From assembly GCA_024276305.1 (NCBI GenBank), contig JAJRXK010000093.1, positions 1 through 64,000 on the forward strand: a DNA stretch of 64,000 bases, given 5' to 3'. Position numbers and translations under genes: made by a program. How positions within the stretch are numbered: the first letter of the stretch is position 1; every line of letters begins with the position of its first letter. Below are positions 48,271 through 55,845 of this stretch, in pieces. The stretch comes from Candidatus Krumholzibacteriota bacterium. GTDB taxonomy: Bacteria; Krumholzibacteriota; Krumholzibacteriia; JAJRXK01. A model generated the notes under the pieces. It saw only the letters and a list, made by a program, of their open reading frames with translations. It searched no databases and had not been told where the DNA came from.

Positions 48271-49695
48271 TCAGCTCCCATCGGACTCCGGAAGGGCTTG
48301 GCCGGTGACTTCGAGCAATTCCCACTCGTCCCAGACCTCACGAACTCGCCAGGGCACCGAGCCCAGATCTTCGGCGATCTGATCGTGCTTGCGACGCGGG
48401 GACAGAATCACATCGCCCGGGTGCAAGCGCTGGGCCAGATCCCAATCATCGGCCCACCACTGATGCCGCTGCTGCGGCGTCGCGAAACGCAGCTCACGAT
48501 GAAGATTCCGGGTCGCCACCGACCGCCCCAAGTAGAAGGGCAGGCTCTCGGGAAGAGTGTGGTTGACGATCACCTGCTCGGCCCCCGGAGGAATGGCCTC
48601 GGCGAGTTGACGGGTGACCGGCCAGATGCTCTCGACCCGGGACAATCCCAATGGCAGCAGAAGCATCAACCCCAGGGCCAGTCCGCAACGCTGGCGCAGC
48701 CATCGCGCCGGCTCGACTCGGGCCGCCAGAATGGCCAAGAAGATGACCAATGGGAGCAAGTAGTTGGGCCGCTTGGATACACTCCACTGCAGCACCAGCG
48801 CTGGCAGCAGGATGCAAAGCCAGAGGAGAGAGGTCGTGGTTCTCCTTCTCAGCTCCTGGCGCAGGGCGCGCAGCGCTTCGGGAATCCAGGGAAGCACCAT
48901 CAAGGGCAGCACCACGAGGTAGTACCACCACGCTTCGCTTCGGGCGTGGTGGTTGGTCAGAACGCGGTCGTGGGTCTCCGCTCCCATCCAGTAGTCGAGA
49001 ATCCCAGGATGCGCGTGGCGCGCCCACGCGAACCAGGGCCAGGCCAGGACGATCCCGCAGGCGAGAGAGAGCCCGAGCACGGCCGCCGCGCGTCGGTGGC
49101 GCAGCGGGTGACGAAGCCACCAAAGCACCGCGGGCAGAAGAGTCCACAGGAAGATGATGTGGCCCTTGGCCAGAATCCCGACCGCGAATCCCACCGCGCC
49201 CACCGAGACTCGCAGGGCCATCTTTCGGTCGGAGTCCATCACCGACCAGATCACCGCCAGAATGCCTGCGGCCAGATGGACGTCTCCGCTGGGAAGTCGT
49301 GCCTGCCCGACGAAGAGAGGGGAGGCCAGGAGCAGGAAGGTCAGACGCGAGCTTTCGACCGGAGAAGCTCCTCGGCTGCGCCCAATGGCGAGGGCCAGCA
49401 GGAGCGCGATCCACGCCGCCACGGTGGCCGGCAAACGAGCCGCCCATTCTCGATCGGGCAGAAGCTTCAAACTCGCGGCGATGGCCCAATAGGCCCACGG
49501 GGGTTTGGTGAAGTGGGGAAGCCCATCGAAATTGGGTTCGAGCCAATTCCCGCTTCGGACCATCTCCGCTCCGACGGAGACATAACGGCCCTCGGTGCTC
49601 TCGGTCAGTGGAGTCCAGGCCAGACCGGCCAACCACAATCCCACCCCGAGGACCAACCACCCCCAGCGGACCCCTTTCCTCGACTCCCGCCTCAT
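48271..49695 (-). CDS. ArnT-like lipid-linked sugar glycosyltransferase (GT83/PMT family)
   Basis: This 474-residue polytopic membrane protein has about 10-11 hydrophobic helices. The first periplasmic loop has TPLTESTEGRYVSVG and HFTKPPWAYW, the catalytic acidic/basic pattern of ArnT and related GT-C transferases that move a sugar from undecaprenyl phosphate onto lipid A or other acceptors. The start at 49695 overlaps the preceding gene's TGA as ATGA. With the upstream GT2 enzyme it forms a donor-synthesis/transfer pair. The sugar and acceptor are not determined. Confidence 0.88.
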   Translation of the reverse strand: MRRESRKGVRWGWLVLGVGLWLAGLAWTPLTESTEGRYVSVGAEMVRSGNWLEPNFDGLPHFTKPPWAYWAIAASLKLLPDREWAARLPATVAAWIALLLALAIGRSRGASPVESSRLTFLLLASPLFVGQARLPSGDVHLAAGILAVIWSVMDSDRKMALRVSVGAVGFAVGILAKGHIIFLWTLLPAVLWWLRHPLRHRRAAAVLGLSLACGIVLAWPWFAWARHAHPGILDYWMGAETHDRVLTNHHARSEAWWYYLVVLPLMVLPWIPEALRALRQELRRRTTTSLLWLCILLPALVLQWSVSKRPNYLLPLVIFLAILAARVEPARWLRQRCGLALGLMLLLPLGLSRVESIWPVTRQLAEAIPPGAEQVIVNHTLPESLPFYLGRSVATRNLHRELRFATPQQRHQWWADDWDLAQRLHPGDVILSPRRKHDQIAEDLGSVPWRVREVWDEWELLEVTGQALPESDGS

Positions 49696-50453
49696 CGTCG
49701 GGCTTCGTACTCTCGGAGGAAGCGACGGACGCGGAGGAGGTCGCGGGCCGACTTCAATCCTCGACCCAGGTTGGTGTACTTGCTCTCCCCGTGCTGACGG
49801 GGATGGTGAGAGACCGGTACCTGCGCAATGCGGGAACCCATTCGCTCGATCACCGCCGGCAGATAACGGTGCATGTTGGGCAAGGGAGGGATCTGCCGCA
49901 ATACTGCTGCTTTCACCACCCGGGTGCTGCACCCCACATCGATGATGGTGTCGTGGAGCGATGCTCGCCGCACCGCATTGGCGAATCGGCTGGCCCAGCG
50001 ACGACCCAGAGAATCCCGCCGCTGGGCCCGGATTCCCAGCACCGCATCATAACCCTGTTGGGCCGTGCGGTAGAGATCGGGCAGATCCTGAGGGTCGTTC
50101 TGCAAGTCGCCATCCAGGTGCGCGATCCACGTCCCCTTCGCCAGCGCCAGACCGTCCCACAGCGCCGGGGTCTGTCCTCCGCGTTCGGGCCGCCGCAACA
50201 CCTTCAGACGGGGATGATCCGTCTGCAGCTCCGCGAGCACTTCCGCACTGCCATCGCTGGATCCATCGTCGACAATGATGAATTCGGCCGAAGGAATCGA
50301 GCCGTCGGGAAGGCTCTTCTCGAGGCGAGCCACGAGTTCGGGCAGCGAGTCTCGTTCATTCAGACAGGGAATGACGACCGAGAGGAGGGGGAGACGACTG
50401 TCGGAGTGGCCGGTGATGAGCGTGTCCTTGGCCCGGGAATGGAAGTGGCGCAT
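49692..50453 (-). CDS. GT2 family polyprenyl-phosphate glycosyltransferase (DPM1/ArnC-like)
   Basis: This 253-residue GT-A fold enzyme starts LPLLSVVIPCLNERDSLPEL, with DDGSSDGSAEVL and HLDGDLQNDPQD, the nucleotide-sugar and metal motifs. SRFANAVRRASLHDTIIDVG and HHPRQHGESKYTNLGRGLKS are shared with dolichyl/undecaprenyl-phosphate sugar transferases. It lacks the C-terminal transmembrane helices of ArnC. It should make the lipid-linked donor for the ArnT-like enzyme encoded by the overlapping next gene. Confidence 0.9.
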   Translation of the reverse strand: MRHFHSRAKDTLITGHSDSRLPLLSVVIPCLNERDSLPELVARLEKSLPDGSIPSAEFIIVDDGSSDGSAEVLAELQTDHPRLKVLRRPERGGQTPALWDGLALAKGTWIAHLDGDLQNDPQDLPDLYRTAQQGYDAVLGIRAQRRDSLGRRWASRFANAVRRASLHDTIIDVGCSTRVVKAAVLRQIPPLPNMHRYLPAVIERMGSRIAQVPVSHHPRQHGESKYTNLGRGLKSARDLLRVRRFLREYEARR

Positions 50454-50636
50454 CGAGGGGGCTCAGATTAGTGCCGCCCCCACCCCGCAGCAAGGTCCTT
50501 CGCGGGAGTCCGCGAGGACCCCAGGCCCAGGACCTCCCCTCCCAAGATCGGCTTCGCGCCGGAGATGCTTCGGCGTATGGTGGGTGAACGCACCAAAGAT
50601 CGATTCCAGCGAGTGTTCGACAAGGAGAGATCGCCG

Positions 50637-52304
50637 ATGTCCTCGCAGAAGACGCCGCGCACGGCCACTCATACCCCCCGCATCCCCGGCATCGTGGAGA
50701 AGTGGTCGGTGAAGGCCTTCTACACCACGGCCTTGGTTGGCTGGCTGATCGTGGCGGCCCTGAGCTGGATCCATCCCTGGTTCGGCCTTCTCGCCATCGG
50801 CCAGTTGATCTTCACCGCCATGGGGATCGAGGACCGGGTCCAGACCCGCCACGCGGTCCGCCGCAACTTTCCGGTACTCGGACGCTTTCGCTATACCCTC
50901 GAAGGTCTCCGCAACGAACTTCGGCAATACTTCTTCGAAGAAGACGACGACGAGAACCCCATCAGCCGAGAAAAACGCGCCATCGTCTACGCCCGATCGA
51001 AGAATCAGCTCGACACTCTGCCCTTCGGCACGAGGCACGATGTCTATCGACAAGGATACGAGTGGATCAATCACAGCCTCAACGCACGCAACGCATCGGG
51101 CGAGGAGTTGCGGGTCCGCATCGGCGAACACAGTTCCTGCACTCAGCCCTACGACGCATCCCTGCTGAACATCTCCGCCATGAGCTTCGGTTCTCTGAGT
51201 CGCCATGCCATCGAGGCCCTGAACCGAGGAGCCAAGGCCGGGGGCTTTTACCACAACACCGGCGAGGGAGGAATCTCACCCTACCACCAGCGGGGTGGAG
51301 GGGATCTGGTGTGGCAGATCGGCACCGGATACTTCGGTTGCCGTGGCCCGGATGGCGGATTCGATCCCGACCGATTTCGAGAGAGCGCGAAGTCCCCTCA
51401 GGTGAAGATGATCGAGATCAAACTGTCGCAAGGAGCCAAGCCGGGCCACGGCGGGATCCTCCCCGCGCAGAAACTCACCGAAGAGATCGCCGCAATCCGC
51501 GGCGTCCCCATGGGACAAGACGTCCTCTCTCCGCCCGCGCACGATGCCTTCGATGACCCCACCGGCCTGCTTCATTTCGTCGAGAATCTGCGCGAGCTCT
51601 CCGGAGGCAAGCCCGTCGGCTTCAAACTCTGCATCGGCAATCCCACCGAATTCCTGGGAATCCTCAAGGCCATGGTCGAGACCGGAATTCGACCCGACTT
51701 CATCACCATCGACGGCGGAGAGGGCGGCACCGGTGCGGCTCCGCTGGAGTTCAGCAATTCCGTGGGAACACCCCTGATCGATGGTCTGGTCTTCGCCAAC
51801 CACGCCCTGGTCGGAGCGGGGCTGCGCGACCAGGTGAGGATCATCGCGGCCGGAAAGATCACCACCGGATTTCATATCGTGAGATTGCTCGCTCTGGGAG
51901 CAGACCTCTGCAATGCAGCCCGGGCAATGATGTTCGCGCTGGGTTGCATCCAGGCTCTCAAGTGCAACAGCAACCATTGCCCGGTGGGAGTCGCCACCCA
52001 AGATCCCGGACTCGTCCACGGGCTGGTGGTGGAAGACAAGGCGCCTCGAGTGGCCGAATTCCACCGCAAGACCATCGAATCGGCCTACGAGCTCCTGGGA
52101 GCTGCGGGGTTGGAGAGCCCGGCTCAATTGTGCCCCCATCACCTCCTGCGACGGGACGGTGCCGGGCAGGTCAGAAGCTACGAAGAGCTCTATCCCACTC
52201 CGCCTTCGGGGAGCCTGCTCAATCGCGAGGGTCCGTCGCGGATGCAATTGCTGTGGGATTCTGCGACGTCGAATCGTTTTGGACCGGGGCTCCGCAGCTC
52301 CTGA
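50637..52304 (+). CDS. FMN-binding glutamate synthase family protein
   Basis: This 555-residue membrane-associated protein has two N-terminal hydrophobic segments (about 30-50 and 52-68) and a large FMN barrel of the glutamate synthase alpha-subunit type. The barrel has ISAMSFGSLSRHAIEALNRG, IKLSQGAKPGHGGILPAQKL, TIDGGEGGTGAAPLEF and a cluster region CIQALKCNSNHCP, whose three cysteines fit a 3Fe-4S site. There is no glutaminase domain, so it is not a complete glutamate synthase; homologous single-domain enzymes are oxidoreductases of uncertain substrate. AAGGAGAG precedes the chosen start. Confidence 0.92.
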   Translation: MSSQKTPRTATHTPRIPGIVEKWSVKAFYTTALVGWLIVAALSWIHPWFGLLAIGQLIFTAMGIEDRVQTRHAVRRNFPVLGRFRYTLEGLRNELRQYFFEEDDDENPISREKRAIVYARSKNQLDTLPFGTRHDVYRQGYEWINHSLNARNASGEELRVRIGEHSSCTQPYDASLLNISAMSFGSLSRHAIEALNRGAKAGGFYHNTGEGGISPYHQRGGGDLVWQIGTGYFGCRGPDGGFDPDRFRESAKSPQVKMIEIKLSQGAKPGHGGILPAQKLTEEIAAIRGVPMGQDVLSPPAHDAFDDPTGLLHFVENLRELSGGKPVGFKLCIGNPTEFLGILKAMVETGIRPDFITIDGGEGGTGAAPLEFSNSVGTPLIDGLVFANHALVGAGLRDQVRIIAAGKITTGFHIVRLLALGADLCNAARAMMFALGCIQALKCNSNHCPVGVATQDPGLVHGLVVEDKAPRVAEFHRKTIESAYELLGAAGLESPAQLCPHHLLRRDGAGQVRSYEELYPTPPSGSLLNREGPSRMQLLWDSATSNRFGPGLRSS

Positions 52305-52353
52305 CGGCATTCTCGTTTTTCTTCGGCTCGACCGAGCCTTGGTGGGGAACCGC

Positions 52354-52440
52354 TCAGGTCGGAACTCCCAGTCGAGGCAGAACCCAGTACTGCAGCCCGA
52401 CATAGGCCACGAGCACTCCAACCACCATCAGAGCATCCAT
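52354..52440 (-). CDS. 28-residue single-helix membrane peptide
   Basis: A very short frame of 28 residues encodes one hydrophobic helix followed by the conserved-looking end LPRLGVPT. An excellent AAAGGA stands 7 bases before the start, and a -10-like TATACT occurs at 52469-52464. Similar miniature membrane peptides ending LPRLGV are common next to redox enzymes (from memory). The role is unknown. It is divergent from the 1069-residue secreted protein gene. Confidence 0.45.
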   Translation of the reverse strand: MDALMVVGVLVAYVGLQYWVLPRLGVPT

Positions 52441-52522
52441 GTCGATCCTTTCGTAGTGAGGACAGTATAGGCGATACGTGACCATTCCGCGTCCGTGACC
52501 GCAGAACGCCCTGATCCCGAAG

Positions 52523-52538
52523 ACTCCCGATCGGGAGT
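52523..52538. promoter_or_regulatory. perfect 16-bp palindrome in a divergent intergenic region
   Basis: ACTCCCGATCGGGAGT is fully self-complementary. It is in the 156-base gap between the minus-strand 28-residue gene and the plus-strand secreted protein, 59 bases ahead of the latter's start. A dimeric repressor could bind it. No regulator is adjacent. Confidence 0.4.
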
Positions 52539-52596
52539 TCGCGGTCCAGATCCGAAGAATGCCATAGCATATTGTTCCACTGCAGAAGGGCAGGTC

Positions 52597-55500
52597 ATGA
52601 TTCGTCCCATCCTCACCCGCTGGACCATTCTGGGCATCGTCCTTCTTCTCTCGACTCCGGCCCACTCCATCCCCATCTCCGCATCACCGATCCGAGCGGA
52701 GACGAGCTCGGCCCGCACCTGGATCAGCAGCCGCCACGAGACCGGCGACGCTTCGGCCAAGGCCGCCGTCGACTCCTTCTACCTCTACGGCGGGCCGGGC
52801 ACCCTCCAGGGAAAGTTCTTCGAAGCCCTCAACTCCTCTCCCACTAGCTGGACCGGTGTCGATCGCACCGACCAGCCGATCTACTGGCAGGTCTCGACCT
52901 TCAACGCCGAGACCCTCGCGAACCACGGAGCGGGCAACCATGCCGCCTGGTGCGGTCAGAGCGCAGCCCAGCAGCCAGGTTGGGCCACAGGACCGGGCTA
53001 CGGCAAGCGTTGGAATCAGACTCTCCTCTTCGAGAGTCCCGCCCTCGCCGATCCCAGTGCGGGACAGACCGTGAGCCTGGACTTCGTATTCCACTACGAC
53101 ACCGAAACGGCCTACGATTTCTTCAGCGTCGAAAGGGATTCCTCGGGAAGCTGGGTCGAAGCCATGTCCATCTCGGGGACCGACCGCGATGCTTCCGACG
53201 CATTCCCTGCGCCCGGCGTCCGCTATTCTGCGGTGGCCCAGCGCGCGCTGACCTATGCCGGGGGAGACTACGGAGGAAGTGGAGGCGACCGAATCCGACT
53301 ACGACTGCGGTTCCGCTCTGACTTCGGCTACGATGACGAAGATGGTCGATTCGATTCGGTGGCCGGCGCGGTCCAGGTCGACGACATCGCGGTGACCTGG
53401 TCCGATGGGAGCGACTTCGAGGACTTCGAGAGCGGAGACTTCTCCGGATCGTGGCGTCCCCAGAAGCCTCCCTTTGTCGGCGATTTCTCCCGGATGTGGC
53501 CCCAGTTCCGGGACTACGGCCTCGATCTCTGCCATGAGAACCTGAGCTCGGTGGTGGGCTTCGTCGATGCGGGGCAGGTGGTCCGCAATGCCGCCAGCGC
53601 TGCGGACATTCCCGGCTATCCCACGTCTACCGGGGGTGAGACCTCCGCCACCGCCGCTTCCACCCTCGGAGGCTGGGTGGTCAATTACCACGGTGGGTTG
53701 AGCCAAGTCCTCGGCCCTCGGAACGAACTCCCGCTCTCGAACGAAGTCTGGAGTCCGGAGATTCTCTGGGATCTCCCCGGTACCGCCGACGACGGCCCGG
53801 AGGTTTCGGGAGTCCTTCTTCGTTTTTCGGTATGGGCCGATCTTCCCTTCGAGAACGGTCTCTTCTACCTCTGGCATATACGAACATCGCCCGATGGCCT
53901 GAACTGGTCCCCGTGGGTCCACGACTGGACGATCTACTTCGACGAGGGATTCCCCCACTGGGTCTCCCGCGAATTCGATGTCTCGGCGATGCTTTCCCGG
54001 CCCTTCGAGCGAATCCAAGTCGCGCTGGGAGTCATCGAATCCGTCTTCGGTGGAACCATCGGTGACGACGCCACCGCCTCTCCGCTCTTCGACAACGTGG
54101 CGCTCCTGAAGTATCGCCTCCAAGGCCCGGTGATCTCCGCCCGAGAGAGGCACCTCGCCAACGACGGATTCCCTGTCTCGGGAGAGATCGACGTGAGCAC
54201 CACGGCCGCGCGCGACGCCTTGGATATCCCCTTCGACATGGCGGCGAATGTCGCCTCTGGGAATTCTCCGGTGGATGCCGGCGATTCCGTCGTCGTGAAG
54301 GCCGTGGCCCAGATTCCCGGCACCACGCTGGCTGACCTGCGGATGGTCTGGATCCTCGACCGCAATCCTCTCTTCGAAGATGCGATTCGGACGCCCCCCT
54401 CGAGGTCCGTCGACCAGAATGTCGTCCTCGGACCCACGCAGTGGTCGGGAGAGGTCCTCGCCTCCCCCTCCGCCGCATCGCAACCCGACGAATCCAGCTT
54501 CGACCTCCCCGATCAGGATTTCTTGTACCCCGGAGATGTCCTGCGCTACTACTTCCGAGCCACCGACAGCGATGGACGCGTGTCCACCCTTCCTTCGAAC
54601 ACAACCGGCTTCTCGGACGAAAAGGGCTACGATCGTGTGTTCACGATCCACGGCCTGCCTTCGATCACCGATGCCGCCGGAGCTCAACCTTCGATCCTGG
54701 CGTGGATCGACTTCGGACATCGCGAAGGTGAAGCCGAAGTCCTCACCGCATTTCGGCAACTCGACCTCGTCGAAGGCCGGGACATCGACCTCTACACCAC
54801 CATGGCCGCAGAGAGGAGACTCTCGAATGGGTTGGGATCTGCCGGAGTCCACGGCGCGACCGCGGCCCAGCTCGACGGCTACACCACCCTCCTCTACTTC
54901 GCCGGAGAATTGGACGGCACCATTCTTGGAGACGGTGGACATTCCTTCCCCTACACCAGGCCCGATGACATCGGACTTCTCACCGCCTGGCGAGACCTGG
55001 CCGGGGCACGCAGCATCCTCTTCTTCGGAGACAATGTGTCGAGTTCGCTTTCCGCGCCGGGAAGTGCGGGCTCGGCCTTTCTCGAGACCGTGATGGGAGT
55101 CGAGGTCGTCGGTCAAGACATCACCCGTGCCATCAACGGATGGAGAATCCCCGACGTGCGACCGGTGGTCGCGACCAGTTTTTCCACGAACTTCCTTCTG
55201 ACCGGAAACTGCCCCGACAACAACAGTTTCGATGTGATCAAGCCCCTCGTGGGCTCGGTGACCGGGCATCGATTCTGGGATCCCAGGACGAACTCCGCCT
55301 ATCTCACCAACAACATCTCTGCTTCGGTGATCTACGACACCTCGAGTTCATGGCCCGCCCTGGACCGCAAGCTCTCCATCACCTTCCCCTTCAGTTTCCG
55401 CAGCGTTCAGCTCCCCATGCGCAAGGCCGCAGTCAATGCCTCCCCCCGAGTCTGGCTCCTGAGCGAGGCGCTCGACTTCGCGGGGATCTGCTGTCTGTGG

Positions 55501-55806
55501 GGAAGTCCCGACCCAGTGGCCACGCCCGCTGCTCCCGAACGCAGTCTCGCCATCTTCCCCAATCCCTTCAACCCCGTCACGACCCTTCGATTCACCGGCC
55601 TGCGAACGGGAGACGAGGGATTCGTGCGCATCTACAACCCCCGCGGACAACTCGTGGTCACGCTCCACCAGGGAACGTTCACCCATTCGACCTTCCTGTG
55701 GGATGGAACCAATGCCGAAGGACGCAGTGTGGCCAGCGGGATCTACATGGTCGAGGCACAGGCCGGGGACTTCCACCAGATCACCAAAATCGCATTGCTG
55801 AAATGA
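52597..55806 (+). CDS. giant secreted protein with FlgD/type IX C-terminal domain
   Basis: This 1069-residue protein has a signal peptide (about 1-25, ending TPAHS). Beta-rich, carbohydrate-binding-type modules repeat FESPALADPSAGQTVSLDF and DDIAVTWSDGSDFEDFESGDF style acidic strands (about 60-480), then an Ig-like or interaction region (about 510-680) and an unassigned alpha/beta region (about 690-960, ILAWIDFGHREGEAEVLTAF). The last 85 residues (IFPNPFNPVTTLRFTGLR through ASGIYMVEAQAGDFHQITKI) are a FlgD/type IX sorting domain. Function unknown. Confidence 0.82.
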   Translation: MIRPILTRWTILGIVLLLSTPAHSIPISASPIRAETSSARTWISSRHETGDASAKAAVDSFYLYGGPGTLQGKFFEALNSSPTSWTGVDRTDQPIYWQVSTFNAETLANHGAGNHAAWCGQSAAQQPGWATGPGYGKRWNQTLLFESPALADPSAGQTVSLDFVFHYDTETAYDFFSVERDSSGSWVEAMSISGTDRDASDAFPAPGVRYSAVAQRALTYAGGDYGGSGGDRIRLRLRFRSDFGYDDEDGRFDSVAGAVQVDDIAVTWSDGSDFEDFESGDFSGSWRPQKPPFVGDFSRMWPQFRDYGLDLCHENLSSVVGFVDAGQVVRNAASAADIPGYPTSTGGETSATAASTLGGWVVNYHGGLSQVLGPRNELPLSNEVWSPEILWDLPGTADDGPEVSGVLLRFSVWADLPFENGLFYLWHIRTSPDGLNWSPWVHDWTIYFDEGFPHWVSREFDVSAMLSRPFERIQVALGVIESVFGGTIGDDATASPLFDNVALLKYRLQGPVISARERHLANDGFPVSGEIDVSTTAARDALDIPFDMAANVASGNSPVDAGDSVVVKAVAQIPGTTLADLRMVWILDRNPLFEDAIRTPPSRSVDQNVVLGPTQWSGEVLASPSAASQPDESSFDLPDQDFLYPGDVLRYYFRATDSDGRVSTLPSNTTGFSDEKGYDRVFTIHGLPSITDAAGAQPSILAWIDFGHREGEAEVLTAFRQLDLVEGRDIDLYTTMAAERRLSNGLGSAGVHGATAAQLDGYTTLLYFAGELDGTILGDGGHSFPYTRPDDIGLLTAWRDLAGARSILFFGDNVSSSLSAPGSAGSAFLETVMGVEVVGQDITRAINGWRIPDVRPVVATSFSTNFLLTGNCPDNNSFDVIKPLVGSVTGHRFWDPRTNSAYLTNNISASVIYDTSSSWPALDRKLSITFPFSFRSVQLPMRKAAVNASPRVWLLSEALDFAGICCLWGSPDPVATPAAPERSLAIFPNPFNPVTTLRFTGLRTGDEGFVRIYNPRGQLVVTLHQGTFTHSTFLWDGTNAEGRSVASGIYMVEAQAGDFHQITKIALLK

Positions 55807-55845
55807 GGAATCCAGGCCGGAGGGCGATCGAAGCCTAGTGCCGAG

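Noticed and set aside
52304-52440. Possible selenocysteine readthrough of the TGA ending the 28-residue peptide
   Set aside because: After the TGA there is no cysteine-rich or redox motif, and no convincing bSECIS-like hairpin is seen directly downstream.
53299-55269. A minus-strand frame of 656 codons opposite the 1069-residue secreted protein
   Set aside because: The plus-strand protein has a signal peptide and a recognisable C-terminal domain; the opposite frame has neither.
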